DNA of 64,000 nucleotides from Kineosporia sp. NBRC 101731 (GCF_030269305.1 NZ_BSTC01000016.1:1-64000), one strand, 5' to 3'. Counted from the first letter of the stretch, positions 1 through 9,165 are shown. The notes: generated from the letters alone by a model not told the origin. A program made the numbers and translations.

Positions 1-51
1 GCCAGGCTGATAACACGTTTTCCTGCATGACCGCGCCCCCGCACCGTCGGA

Positions 52-67
52 TCGAACAGTTGTTCGA
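52..67. promoter_or_regulatory. LexA (SOS) box, perfect actinobacterial consensus
   Basis: The site is TCGAAC, four bases AGTT, then GTTCGA, a perfect match to the LexA operator TCGAAC-N4-GTTCGA known from actinobacteria such as Mycobacterium. It lies 113 bp before the nucleotidyltransferase start, so it could control that gene or a gene to the left, beyond the window. The match is seen directly; LexA binding is inferred. Confidence 0.8.
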
Positions 68-180
68 ATTCTATGCCATGTGGGCTTGTTTTCCTACTTG
101 GGGTTGCCGGGCCGGAGGGCGAGGGTTACACCGCCGAATGACATGAAAACTAAGTTGCGGAAACGTGTCACGATAGGTCC

Positions 181-936
181 ATGACGGATGACGACTTCAT
201 GGATCGGGTCGCGGACCGGCTCATGACTCTGCCGGGGATCGAGGCGGTGACGCTCGGCGGCTCGCGCGCCCAGGGCACGGCCCGTCCGGACAGTGACTGG
301 GACCTGGGCATCTACTACCGAGGTCGTTTCGATCCGCAAGACCTGCGTGATAGTGGCTGGGAGGGAGAGGCTTCCGAGGTCGGAGGCTGGGGTGGTGGGG
401 TCTTCAACGGTGGTGCCTGGTTGCGCATCGAGGGTCGGCAGGTCGACATCCATTACCGCGACCTGAATGTCGTCGAGGCCCAGCTGGACCGTGCGCACCG
501 CGGTGAGTTCGACATCGAGCCACTGATGTTCCACCTCGCCGGAATCCCGACGTACCTGGTCGTGGCCGAGCTGGCGATCAACAAGGTGCTGCGCGGCAAC
601 CTGCCTGAGGTCGCGACCTATCCCGAGGCTTTGCAGCGCGCAGCCCAGGACCAGTGGCGTAGTCGCGCTGACCTGCATCTGGGTTACGCCGAGAACAACC
701 ACGTCGCGCAGGGCCGCTCGATCCAGGCACTCGGTCTCATCGCGGTGGCTCTCACCGAATATGCCCATGCAATAGCGGCTTCGAGAGGGAAGTGGGTGAC
801 CAACGAGAAACGGATCCTGGGCGACCTGAATGAGATCGACCGGCTCGTGGAAGAAGGCGGCGACCCGGCGCACCTCATCCAGGCCGTGCGCGCGCTGCCG
901 GTGATCCAGCAGATCACAGCTCAACGACGTCCATAA
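181..936 (+). CDS. nucleotidyltransferase-domain protein
   Basis: This 251-residue protein begins with a DNA polymerase beta-like nucleotidyltransferase fold. The GSRAQG motif is at residues 27-32, followed by the metal-binding pair D39 and D41 in SDWDLG, which is the G-S-x(n)-D-x-D signature. The remainder is alpha-helical and may be a substrate-recognition or KNTase C-terminal-like domain. Such proteins move an NMP group onto small molecules, proteins or RNA; the substrate cannot be read here. A perfect LexA box lies 113 bp upstream. No HEPN partner or antitoxin is adjacent, so a toxin-antitoxin role is not supported. Confidence 0.8.
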   Translation: MTDDDFMDRVADRLMTLPGIEAVTLGGSRAQGTARPDSDWDLGIYYRGRFDPQDLRDSGWEGEASEVGGWGGGVFNGGAWLRIEGRQVDIHYRDLNVVEAQLDRAHRGEFDIEPLMFHLAGIPTYLVVAELAINKVLRGNLPEVATYPEALQRAAQDQWRSRADLHLGYAENNHVAQGRSIQALGLIAVALTEYAHAIAASRGKWVTNEKRILGDLNEIDRLVEEGGDPAHLIQAVRALPVIQQITAQRRP

Positions 937-1146
937 GCGTTGCTTGCCGGAGGTGACCACTTGGTGCAACCCCCTGTTCGGCCCACGCGCCGCCGAGCGG
1001 TACAGCGGGACCATCGGGTCGGACGCCGAAGCTGCTCAGGCTCGGTGTCGTCTTCTGCGGCCGGACCCCGGAACCGTTGCCCGATCGGCGTACTCAGTCC
1101 CTCGTCCGACATTTCCGGCCCAACCGCCTGAATCGGTGGGGGAAAT

Positions 1147-3726
1147 ATGGGATCACATCGAGTCCTGGGCTGGTTGATAGCCGGGGCGGTGGGGCTGGGC
1201 GGGGCCTTGATGGCGCAGCCGGCCTCAGCGGCACCGCTGAGAGGCGCCGACGGGCCGGCCGGGGCGCAGATCGCTGTTCAGGCGGCTGGGCAGACGGGCG
1301 CGCAGACGGCTGGGCAGACGGGCGCGCAGACGGTTGGGCAGACGGCTGGGCGGACGGCTGGGCAGACGGCTGGGCAGACGGCTGGGCCAGTGGGTGCTCA
1401 GGTGCCGGGCCATCCGTTGTCGACCTCCCTGAGTCTGGCCGGAGCCTCTGACGAGGGGGTCGCCGTCATTCAAGGGCTCAGTCAGACCGACTCGTGGAAG
1501 AGAGGTAATGCCCTCGTCCTCACCGGGGTGGAGGGGGATGTCCTGACGCCGAGGCCCTCGATCCAGTCGTTCGGGGATTTCCACGAACGTCCCCTGCTCG
1601 GCGTGGCCGGCAACCAGCTCGGCTGGGCCGCGGCCACGTCGTGGTTCGGTGAGACGAGCGCCTGGCGCCTGCACCGCACGAACATTCTGACGGGTGAAGA
1701 CGTCGTCGACGCCACCACGGCGCAGCCGACGGCGTTCACCGGGGACAGCTGGTACACCTGGCATTCCCTTCTCCGGTACACCTACAACCTGCCCGACGAA
1801 ACGCATTTCCCGCTGTACCGCCACCTCGCCGGCACCGGCGTCGGCGGGGAGAACGGCGAGATGGAGATCTATCGGCTGCTGGCCGAGGGTGAGGGCACCG
1901 CGGATCTGGCGGCAGACGGGAGCAGCGTGCTGGTGGCGCTGGCCGACCCACCTCTGCCCGAACCGTTCGAGTCTGATCCGGACGGGGTGACACGTACCTT
2001 CGCACTGAAGCTGATCGACCTCGGAACCGGTCAGGCAGAAACGCTTCTGGAGACCAGCGACACGATCACCTCCGTTGCGCTGGGCCCGGATGTCATTGCC
2101 TGGGACTCGCAGGCGCCGGGCCAGCCACGGAAGATCAACAGTAGGCCGCGTGAGGAAGGTGCAACTACGCATTACACCGAGACCGACCCGCGGGACGTTG
2201 ACCTGGTGGCCGGTACGGCGGGGGTCGGCTACCTGCTCTCCGACCCGGTTCCGGAGGGAAGCGAGGAGCGGCCGCCTGACCAGCCCACGCAGCTGCGGAT
2301 CGTGACCGGTGAAACAGCCCGCACCGTGGCCCTTCCGGACGGTAGCAGCGGGCTCGCCGCTGTCGGCGACCGGTTCCTGACCGCCGCGGGTGGCTCGGAC
2401 AAGGCGGCCGGGGTGTACAGCGTCAGCCCCGGTGACAGGGCGATCCGGACCGCGACCGTGCCCACGGCGAATCGCCCGGTCAAGGATTTCGCCCTGGCCG
2501 GTTCCGCGCTCTACTACGCCGATGATGAACCAGGTGACGGGGTGCACCGATCGGTCTGGAAGGCAGCGGTTTCCGGCACGCCGACACTGCAGATTGCCAA
2601 GGCGAAGAAGTTCCCCGTGAGTGCGGGGCCGGTGGCGGAGCAACCGGTGATGAACGGCCAGGAGATCTTCTTCTCGGCCGGCCGGGGGCTGGTGGTCGGT
2701 CCCGATGATCCCCGGCAGTGGCAGCTGGTCGACCGGGGAAAGGTCACGGCTGTGGTCGGTACCGTGAACGACTACATCTGGGAACTGCACCCGGCGGTCT
2801 CCGGGCCCTACGCTGTCGTCGACAACCAGGTGTTCCGGCCGAACGGTGATGTGGCGTACCAGATTCCGGATGTCGAGTTCAAGGCCGGAGACCGGGCCCT
2901 GTTCGGATCGACGCTCGTCTACAGTCTCGAGGCGTCCTTCCACCAGGAGACCGGCACCTATGACAGTGAGATCTGGGTGGACGACATCGAGAACCCGGAA
3001 CCGCAACAGCTCGACGTCCAGCTCAACTGCGGTGTCGGTGCACCTCCGGTCGCGGTCTGGGGGCAGACGGTGGCCTGGGGATCGTGCGATCAGAGCACGA
3101 TCGCGGTGCGGGATCTGGGCACCGGTCAGCAGCGAACGGTGAGTGTCGCCGACGGCGCCGTCTATGCGGGGTTGGACATCGCGCTCGGCGAGGGGGTGCT
3201 GTTCTGGTCGACGCGGCCGGGCCAGACGGCGGGTAACGGTGGCCACCTTCTGGACCTGCGAACGCCGGGATCCGAACCCGTTGCCCTGCCGGGAATCTGG
3301 GACGACGCCGTGCTCGACGACCATCTGATCGCTCACGGCTACGGTGACCGGGGCGAGGTGGAGGTGCAACGTCTGCCCTTCACCCAGCCGAATCGTCCCC
3401 GATTGATCGGCACGGTCGCGTCCGCCGGTTTCACCCCCGGAGGTGAGGCGCTGTGGCGTCCTCGATTCGATGTCAGTAAGCCTCTGACCAGGGTGAAACT
3501 GACGGTCACCGGCGCGTCCGGCCAGACCGTTCGTACCCTGACCGGCACGTCGCCGGACGGCAGCATCCGGGACCTGGCCTGGGACGGCCGGGACCGGCAG
3601 GGCCGGTTGCAGCCGGCCGGGTCGTACCGGTGGACGCTGACCGCCGGCGCGGCCGACGGGGAAGGCGCGATCATGGGGAAGAACGGCGGGAATGTCGTGA
3701 CCGGTCAGGTGCGGATCCGGAACTGA
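1147..3726 (+). CDS. secreted beta-propeller-like protein with C-terminal FlgD-type Ig domain
   Basis: This 859-residue protein starts with a signal peptide: GSHR, a hydrophobic stretch and an Ala-rich cleavage region ending near PASAAP. Residues about 45-82 are a low-complexity Gly-Gln-Thr-Ala repeat encoded by 12-bp DNA units. The body has repeated beta-strand blades with many WDSQ and DLGTGQ-like turns, suggesting a propeller. The last 100 residues resemble the FlgD Ig-like domain (pattern around RTLTGTSPDGSIRDLAWDG). It is probably exported and cell-surface or extracellular, with unknown ligand. A GGGGGA ribosome site precedes the ATG. The 210 bp before it hold no supported gene. Confidence 0.72.
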   Translation: MGSHRVLGWLIAGAVGLGGALMAQPASAAPLRGADGPAGAQIAVQAAGQTGAQTAGQTGAQTVGQTAGRTAGQTAGQTAGPVGAQVPGHPLSTSLSLAGASDEGVAVIQGLSQTDSWKRGNALVLTGVEGDVLTPRPSIQSFGDFHERPLLGVAGNQLGWAAATSWFGETSAWRLHRTNILTGEDVVDATTAQPTAFTGDSWYTWHSLLRYTYNLPDETHFPLYRHLAGTGVGGENGEMEIYRLLAEGEGTADLAADGSSVLVALADPPLPEPFESDPDGVTRTFALKLIDLGTGQAETLLETSDTITSVALGPDVIAWDSQAPGQPRKINSRPREEGATTHYTETDPRDVDLVAGTAGVGYLLSDPVPEGSEERPPDQPTQLRIVTGETARTVALPDGSSGLAAVGDRFLTAAGGSDKAAGVYSVSPGDRAIRTATVPTANRPVKDFALAGSALYYADDEPGDGVHRSVWKAAVSGTPTLQIAKAKKFPVSAGPVAEQPVMNGQEIFFSAGRGLVVGPDDPRQWQLVDRGKVTAVVGTVNDYIWELHPAVSGPYAVVDNQVFRPNGDVAYQIPDVEFKAGDRALFGSTLVYSLEASFHQETGTYDSEIWVDDIENPEPQQLDVQLNCGVGAPPVAVWGQTVAWGSCDQSTIAVRDLGTGQQRTVSVADGAVYAGLDIALGEGVLFWSTRPGQTAGNGGHLLDLRTPGSEPVALPGIWDDAVLDDHLIAHGYGDRGEVEVQRLPFTQPNRPRLIGTVASAGFTPGGEALWRPRFDVSKPLTRVKLTVTGASGQTVRTLTGTSPDGSIRDLAWDGRDRQGRLQPAGSYRWTLTAGAADGEGAIMGKNGGNVVTGQVRIRN
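1283..1390 (+). repeat. 12-bp tandem repeat coding Gly-Gln-Thr-Ala
   Basis: About nine units related to GCTGGGCAGACG lie in frame just after the signal peptide region of the secreted protein. The 12-bp period keeps the frame, so copy number could change linker length without breaking the gene. Confidence 0.85.
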
Positions 3727-3730
3727 CGGC

Positions 3731-4615
3731 TCAGGGCGTTGTCACGGGTCGGTACTCCTCCTGCAGCATCGCCACCATGTCGGCCCGCCCCAGCTCGGCC
3801 GTGTGTCGCAGCACGGCCGAGTCGGTCTTCGTCCGGTCCACCGGCATGGCTTCCGGCGCCACGGTCCACGTCGAACGCCACGTCAGTGATTTCTCCACCT
3901 TCAGCCGGGCGAGCAGCTGGGCGTACGGCTCACTGGGGCGGCTGATGTTCTCCTTCACGAACGGTGCGTGACCCCGGGCCAGCAGTACGCCGAGCATGCG
4001 CATGGGCGCGCTGAGGTCGTTCTGCTGGAAGTCGAACGACCTGGTCATCACGACGAGAGCGCTGGTGGCCCCGGCGGCGAAGGCCTGGTCGACGGGGACG
4101 GGAGCGACGATGCCGCCGTCGATGTAGCGGCGGTTCCCGACGAGGACGCGCTTGTTGTAGAGGGCAGGCAGGGCGGCGGTGGCCCGCATCACCTCGTGCA
4201 GGTCGTGTCCGTCGTCCGCGTTCACGACATGGGCCTCACCGGTCTCGGCGTCGGTGAGCACAATGTGCAAATCGGCGGAAGCTGCTTTCAGGGCCTCGAA
4301 ATTCAGTGGCATCCGGGTGCGCATCACGTCGTCGATCAGATAGTCGACGTCCACCACCCGCCACAGTCGCCGGGTGTTGATGAACCGCTTGCTGCACAAA
4401 TGGTCGAGATAGATGTGCAGGCCGTCGTTGGCTTGCCCGGCAAGGAAATACGCACTGTTGATCGCCCCGGCACTGCTACCGACGACCACCGAGAACGCAT
4501 CCCGCAGACCCGCGTCCTCAAGCGCCGCCAGTGCACCGATCGAGTAGATTCCGCGCATCCCGCCGCCTTGAACCACCAGAGCGGGCTTATGGGTCGGGTC
4601 TTCCTCGCGAGTCAT
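3731..4615 (-). CDS. patatin-like phospholipase
   Basis: From the ATG at 4615 the protein has 294 residues, the usual length of bacterial patatin-like lipases of the RssA/YlbK type. The oxyanion loop GGGMRG is at 17-22, the nucleophile elbow GSSAG at 46-50 with Ser48, and the catalytic Asp in DGG at 166-168. It should hydrolyse acyl esters of phospholipids, acting in the cytosol or on the inner leaflet. The frame stays open to 4753. I choose the shorter start because domain similarity begins there and because a perfect inverted repeat, better read as an operator, falls in the extension. It converges on the secreted protein with a 4-bp gap. Confidence 0.85.
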   Translation of the reverse strand: MTREEDPTHKPALVVQGGGMRGIYSIGALAALEDAGLRDAFSVVVGSSAGAINSAYFLAGQANDGLHIYLDHLCSKRFINTRRLWRVVDVDYLIDDVMRTRMPLNFEALKAASADLHIVLTDAETGEAHVVNADDGHDLHEVMRATAALPALYNKRVLVGNRRYIDGGIVAPVPVDQAFAAGATSALVVMTRSFDFQQNDLSAPMRMLGVLLARGHAPFVKENISRPSEPYAQLLARLKVEKSLTWRSTWTVAPEAMPVDRTKTDSAVLRHTAELGRADMVAMLQEEYRPVTTP

Positions 4616-4655
4616 GAGGGTCAGGTGTTCGCCGAGTTTCAAAAGGCCCCTCAGG

Positions 4656-4681
4656 AAGATGACATTGAAAGATGTCATCTT
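4656..4681 (-). promoter_or_regulatory. perfect inverted repeat, likely operator of the patatin gene
   Basis: The arms are AAGATGACAT and ATGTCATCTT with a 6-bp spacer, a perfect 10-bp inverted repeat. It ends 41 bp before the chosen patatin start. Its AT content is higher than the surroundings. No regulator gene for it is adjacent. Confidence 0.5.
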
Positions 4682-4869
4682 AGGTGGGAATCGGGGTTCC
4701 TGGGTTACTGGCGTGATCTTGTCTGCCCCGGGGTACAGCGCGGGCGCGCGCACAGGTTCACCGGCTGAGCAGTAACCCGGGCGGCGTCCGTGCGTCGGGG
4801 GAAGGTCGACTCTGTCTCGCTATGCAAGACACTCTTCTCAGAGTGCGAACACGCGGGTTAGCGTCGGAC

Positions 4870-5682
4870 ATGACTTCTCGAGCCACCTACACCCATGGGC
4901 ATGCCGAGAGCGTGCTCCGGTCGCACCGCAGTCGCACGGTGGAGAACTCCGCCGGCTACCTGGTGCCGCATCTTCGGGCCGGTCAGGAGGTTCTCGACAT
5001 CGGCAGTGGGCCGGGCACGATCACGGTCGATCTCGCGCGGCGGGTCGCTCCCGGTCGGCTGACGGCGGTCGAGAGAACGGAGGACGCATTGGCTCACACG
5101 CGCGCGGAGGTTCAGCGAAGCGGTAGTGGGACAGTGGATCTGGTGGTCGGGGACGTGCACGAGCTGCCGCTCCCGTCCGACTCCTTCGACGTGGTGCACG
5201 CCCATCAGGTCCTGCAGCACGTGGGAGATCCGGTGCAGGCTTTGCGCGAGATGATCCGCGTCTGCCGGCCGGGTGGGGTGGTCGCGGTGCGCGATGCGGA
5301 TTACAGCGGCTTCATCTGGTACCCGGAACTGCCGGGACTCGACCAATGGCGGACGATGTACCTCACCACTGCGCGCGCCAACGGCGGCGAACCCGACGCC
5401 GGGCGGCACCTTCTTGCCTGGGCGCACGCGGCCGGGGCCACGAATGTCACGGTGTCGTCATCGAACTGGTGTTACGCCGAGCCCGTGACCCGTGGTTGGT
5501 GGGGCGGTATGTGGGCCGACCGCATCACCGGTTCGGCCATCACCGAGCAACTGCTGGCCGGTGGGCACGCCTCGGCGGACGACCTCGAGACGGTCGCCGC
5601 GGCCTGGCGGGAATGGGCCGCCCACGAAGACGGCTGGATCAGCATCCCGCACGGCGAGCTGCTGATCCACGTTCCGGCGTAA
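4870..5682 (+). CDS. class I SAM-dependent methyltransferase
   Basis: From the ATG at 4870 the protein has 270 residues. Motif I, VLDIGSGPG, is at 41-49; an acidic residue (VERTED) follows at the end of strand 2; and the post-motif LPLPSDSFDVVHAHQVLQHV matches the Methyltransf_11/UbiE pattern. It should move a methyl group from SAM to a small molecule, substrate unknown. An upstream start at 4822 would add 16 residues with no family counterpart, so I prefer 4870. It is a single gene, divergent from the patatin gene. Confidence 0.85.
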   Translation: MTSRATYTHGHAESVLRSHRSRTVENSAGYLVPHLRAGQEVLDIGSGPGTITVDLARRVAPGRLTAVERTEDALAHTRAEVQRSGSGTVDLVVGDVHELPLPSDSFDVVHAHQVLQHVGDPVQALREMIRVCRPGGVVAVRDADYSGFIWYPELPGLDQWRTMYLTTARANGGEPDAGRHLLAWAHAAGATNVTVSSSNWCYAEPVTRGWWGGMWADRITGSAITEQLLAGGHASADDLETVAAAWREWAAHEDGWISIPHGELLIHVPA

Positions 5683-5805
5683 AGCTCTCACAAGGGACTG
5701 TCGTCCGGGCGATGGTCGGTGGACCGCGGCCGATGGCTTCGGCGAACGGGTGAGGTGGCCGGGGCGAGGGGCCGGGGCGGTGAAGGCGCGGGTTACGGTG
5801 CCCGG

Positions 5806-6273
5806 ATGGGGATATCACGTCAGGGTGGGAGGCCGGGGAGATTCGGTCGGCGCCCCACGAAGGACGACATCGTGCCGGTGCTGGAGTCGGCCCTGGCCCG
5901 CGCCACCATTCACCTGAACCTGCGGAACCTTCAGGCCGCGGCGCAGGCCGCGTTGGAGGCGATCGAGGCCGACCCGGACTTCCTGGTCCTGATGCCATAT
6001 GTCGGTTTCGGCAAGCCCGCGATCAGTGGCCACCGCTTCATGCCCGAGGGGCAGGCGTTCTACTCGCCCGCCCACGGCCTGCTGCTGGTCAGCCGCGACA
6101 CCTGGCACGACCACATCATGAACATGGGCATCCACCGGTTCGCGCTCACGGTGGCCGCCGAGCATCCCGAACCCGCCTGGATCCCCTACCGGGCGTCCGA
6201 TTTCTTCCACCATGACGACATCCGGCCGGGGCTGCGCGAACAGCTCGACGGTGAATGGGGCGACGGCTGGTGA
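5806..6273 (+). CDS. conserved-looking hypothetical protein
   Basis: The protein has 155 residues from the ATG at 5806. I do not recognise the family. It has a basic N-terminus (residues 1-20), an amphipathic helical stretch about 25-55, and a C-terminal half rich in aromatic and His residues (RDTWHDHIMNMGIHRF, FFHHDD). Codon use and composition look protein-like, unlike the opposite-strand frame. The frame is open from 5719 but the extra N-terminus is Gly/Arg low complexity. After it lie 213 bp with no gene. Confidence 0.55.
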   Translation: MGISRQGGRPGRFGRRPTKDDIVPVLESALARATIHLNLRNLQAAAQAALEAIEADPDFLVLMPYVGFGKPAISGHRFMPEGQAFYSPAHGLLLVSRDTWHDHIMNMGIHRFALTVAAEHPEPAWIPYRASDFFHHDDIRPGLREQLDGEWGDGW

Positions 6274-6486
6274 CGCTGCCGTACTTCCTACGGGACCTGT
6301 GGCGCCGCTCCGATCGTCTCTGACCTGTGCTCTGACCTGGCTCCGGCCTGTGCCCTGAGCCGCGTCGGAGAGGCCGTGCGACCGTCCGTACCAGAGCATC
6401 ACGACCGAAAACCGGTGATCAAGGTCGGCAACACGCCTGACTTCCCGCCCTCTCCCCAGGGGCGTCAGGGCCCCTAGGCTCGCCCC

Positions 6487-7548
6487 GTGACGCAGACGGA
6501 GGGTATTCGCACACCAGCTTCATGGGTCGTCGTCGGGCTCGACAACGGGGGCACCACTGACAATGCCACCGTTCTCGACGCGACCGGCAGCTTCCTGGTG
6601 GACCAGCTGGTCGAGATCCCGAGCCGCGTGCTCGACGGGCCGGAGCTGGCCGTCGAGGCGCTGGCAGACTCGTTCGAGAACATCATCCGCATCACCAACA
6701 CACCCTTGACCCTGGTGCGGGCGGTCGGTCTGGACACCCCCGGGCCGGCTAGTGCCACGGGGATCATCTCCAGCAAGGGTGCGACCAACTTCTCGCAGGT
6801 CAGCTGGCACGGCTTCGACATCCGCGCAGCCCTGGAGCGCAGGCTCGGGCTGCCGGTGGTCTACAACAACGATGCCAATGCCGCCGCCCTGTACGCCCAC
6901 CACCGGTACTTCGGGCCCGAGGAGGCGATGCAGAAGTCGTCCGTCGCCGGCATTGTCGGCACCGGCTTCGGCGGGGGCGTGGTCGACAACGGGCGCGTGA
7001 TCAAGGGTGCCGCCGGGATGGCCGGCGAACTGGGGCACGTGCAGCTGCCCGTGCAGGACATCCTCGAGGACGGTCAGCCCATCCCGCGGTGCAACTGCGG
7101 ATTTCTGGGTGATGTCGAAAGCTTCGCCTCCCTGACCGGCATCAAGAACAATCTGCTGCCTTACTGGCTGCCCCAGTTCCCCGGGCACCCGCTCGCCGAC
7201 GAGCCCATCGACCGCGCGGCCAAGATGCTGCGCGGCTACGGCGAGAAGGAAGATCCGCTGGCCCTGGCCGTCTTCGGGCAGCAGGCCAAGGCCATGGGCA
7301 AGCTCTTCACCATCGCCGCGAACTTCACCGACCCCGACGTCTACTTCATCGGCGGGGGAGTGGTGGAGGCGGACCCCTCGTTCCGGCAGTGGTTCCTCAA
7401 CACCGTGCGCGAGTCGACCCAGCTGCGGGCGGAGCAGCTCGCTGCGGCCTCGTTCGAACTCGTGCCCGACCGCGACATGGCCGGTGCCCGCGGTGCGGCC
7501 GTGGCGGCGTTCGATGCGGTGATGGCCGAAGTTCCCAAAACTCCGTAG
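6487..7548 (+). CDS. ROK-family sugar kinase
   Basis: This 353-residue protein begins with the phosphate motif GLDNGGTT (17-24), has the catalytic Asp in NNDANAAAL (D129) and a glycine-rich VGTGFGGGV loop. The ROK zinc site normally reads H-x(n)-C-x-C-G-x-x-G-C. Here His184, Cys202 and Cys204 are present but the third Cys is Asp209 (CNCGFLGD), so metal binding may differ. It should phosphorylate a hexose or amino sugar such as glucose or N-acetylmannosamine. The start is GTG. No transporter or regulator is adjacent. Confidence 0.85.
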   Translation: MTQTEGIRTPASWVVVGLDNGGTTDNATVLDATGSFLVDQLVEIPSRVLDGPELAVEALADSFENIIRITNTPLTLVRAVGLDTPGPASATGIISSKGATNFSQVSWHGFDIRAALERRLGLPVVYNNDANAAALYAHHRYFGPEEAMQKSSVAGIVGTGFGGGVVDNGRVIKGAAGMAGELGHVQLPVQDILEDGQPIPRCNCGFLGDVESFASLTGIKNNLLPYWLPQFPGHPLADEPIDRAAKMLRGYGEKEDPLALAVFGQQAKAMGKLFTIAANFTDPDVYFIGGGVVEADPSFRQWFLNTVRESTQLRAEQLAAASFELVPDRDMAGARGAAVAAFDAVMAEVPKTP

Positions 7549-7553
7549 GACGA

Positions 7554-8093
7554 TCAGGCAGGCCGGTCGAGCCGGTACACGACGTGGTGGGGCGGGTCGA
7601 TCGGGTTGTCAGGCTCCAGGTCGCCCTCAGCCACCCGGGTGAACCCGGACTTCTCCAGAGCCCGCCAGGAACGGCGGTTCCCGGCGGCGACAGGGACGAT
7701 GATGCAGGGCGCGCCCGGGTGGTCGGCCCAGGTCTTGGCGACCATCGACGAGATCATTCGTACGCCCAGGCCCTGTCCGCGCAGGGTGGAGGTGGCGACG
7801 AAGTAGTCCAGGCTCATCGCACCGGGCGGGACCTGCGTGATCCGGGCGAGCGGGTCACGGTACTCGGGGTAGTCAGCGAACGCCGAGCGCTGGATCAGGC
7901 CGAACGGGTCATGGTCCAGGAGGGCCAGCCAGTCCTGGTTGGGCTCCTCGCCGCGGGCCGATGCGCCGAAGTCGCGTTCGACCGCCTCGGCGGTGGTCTC
8001 GTGGTTCCACCAGCGCTTCACCAGTGGTTCGGCCAGCCACGCACGCAGCAGAGGGAAGTCGTCCTCGGTGACGCGGCGCCACGTGATCGTCAT
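7554..8093 (-). CDS. GNAT acetyltransferase, AAC(6')-like
   Basis: This 179-residue GNAT protein has motif A as RGQGLGVRMISSM (acetyl-CoA pyrophosphate loop) and motif B around NRRSWRALEKSGF. The N-terminal region (WWNHETT) and the order of motifs resemble the aminoglycoside 6'-N-acetyltransferase/IucB branch. Many relatives do not modify aminoglycosides, so resistance cannot be claimed. It converges on the ROK kinase with a 5-bp gap. Confidence 0.82.
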   Translation of the reverse strand: MTITWRRVTEDDFPLLRAWLAEPLVKRWWNHETTAEAVERDFGASARGEEPNQDWLALLDHDPFGLIQRSAFADYPEYRDPLARITQVPPGAMSLDYFVATSTLRGQGLGVRMISSMVAKTWADHPGAPCIIVPVAAGNRRSWRALEKSGFTRVAEGDLEPDNPIDPPHHVVYRLDRPA

Positions 8094-8133
8094 GCGGCCA
8101 TCATGGTGCGGCCCGTCGAACGGGTGAAACGAA

Positions 8134-8322
8134 TTAGTGATCCCCTTGGTGCCGCAGGTGCAGCCGCATGCGCACGGCCTGCTCGATCTGGTTCGCGGTG
8201 TCGTGCGGTGCGCGGGATGCGGCCTTGTGCACGCTCTTGTCCAGGGCTTCGCGGTCCATCCCGGGGAAGTCGGTACGCAGGTCGTCGACGACCTCGCCCA
8301 GTTCCTGTTCGGTGAGAGTCAT
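8134..8322 (-). CDS. small helical protein, three-helix-bundle type
   Basis: This is a 62-residue protein. The ATG at 8322 is chosen because AGGAG lies six bases upstream; the ATG at 8328 is too close to that site. The sequence MTLTEQELGEVVDDL and the Lys/Ala/Arg-rich remainder predict three amphipathic helices. It resembles small actinobacterial three-helix-bundle dimerisation proteins, but I hold that family loosely. Function is unknown. It precedes the GNAT gene on the same strand by 40 bp. Confidence 0.6.
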   Translation of the reverse strand: MTLTEQELGEVVDDLRTDFPGMDREALDKSVHKAASRAPHDTANQIEQAVRMRLHLRHQGDH

Positions 8323-8466
8323 GACCATCTCCTGTCGATGTTCCCACCCAGTTTTGCGCGTCACGCCGCGATGGCAAGTCGCCCTACGGGTGGATACCCA
8401 ACCTTGTCATCGGGTGGCAGGGTGTTGGGCGAACCCGCGGGACACCTACCCGACAGGAGTCTCCCC

Positions 8467-9165
8467 ATGACCACGACGACAGCTGCCTGCCGCATCCCGG
8501 CCGGCCGGGTCGAGCTCGGTGCGGACATTCTCTTCCCCGATCAGTACCCGGCGCAGAGCCCTGACGGCGTAGTGCTTTTCGCCAACGGCGGCGACATCTC
8601 GAGGTTCAGCCCCCGTCACCGGTCGGTGGCCTCGGAGCTCAACCGGCGGGGCCTGGCGGCCGTGCTGGTCGATCTACTCACCGACGAGGAGGACCAGGCC
8701 GACGGCCAGACCTCGGAGTACCGCTTCGACATCGGGCTCCTCACCGAGAGACTGATCTCGGTCGTCGACTGGGCCGTGAGCGAACCATCCTTGGCCGGAA
8801 TGCCTTTGGGGACGTTCGGCACGAGTACCGGCGCGGCTGCGGCTCTGGGGGCGGCGGCCTACCGGCCGTCGGCGGTGCGGGCCGTGGTCTCGCGCGGCGG
8901 GCGGCCCGACCTGGCCGGCCCGGCGCTGGACTCGGTCACCGCCCCGACCCTGCTGATCGTCGGGAGCAACGACGTGACCGTGCTGGAACTGAACCAGCAG
9001 GCGCAGAACGTGATGCGGGCGCCCAGCATGCTCTACCTGATACCCGGCGCCGGGCACCACTTCACCGAGCCCGGAAAACTGGAACAGGCCTCAGCCCTGG
9101 GCGGTGCCTGGTTCGAGCGGCACCTGGCTGACGGTAACCCGGACGGGGGTATGGACGGGAGCTGA
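8467..9165 (+). CDS. alpha/beta hydrolase, dienelactone-hydrolase-like
   Basis: The ATG at 8467 follows an AGGAG site (ACAGGAGTCTCCCC) and gives 232 residues. GTSTGA near residue 118 is the nucleophile elbow with Ser as nucleophile. A later Asp (VGSNDVTV) and His (PGAGHHF) complete a plausible triad. The fold matches the small hydrolases often found fused to or beside phosphoribosyltransferases in actinobacteria; none is present here. The frame is open upstream to 8137 but only this start has a ribosome site. The 3' end overlaps the facing gene by 75 bp. Confidence 0.8.
   Translation: MTTTTAACRIPAGRVELGADILFPDQYPAQSPDGVVLFANGGDISRFSPRHRSVASELNRRGLAAVLVDLLTDEEDQADGQTSEYRFDIGLLTERLISVVDWAVSEPSLAGMPLGTFGTSTGAAAALGAAAYRPSAVRAVVSRGGRPDLAGPALDSVTAPTLLIVGSNDVTVLELNQQAQNVMRAPSMLYLIPGAGHHFTEPGKLEQASALGGAWFERHLADGNPDGGMDGS

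Noticed and set aside
944-1177. 77-codon frame between the nucleotidyltransferase and the secreted protein
   Set aside because: Overlaps the next start, TTG-type start and no domain; could be an eroded fragment but the evidence is too weak.
1225-3369. Long minus-strand frame of 714 codons
   Set aside because: Shadow of the secreted protein gene; Arg/Pro/Gly-rich with no recognisable domain.
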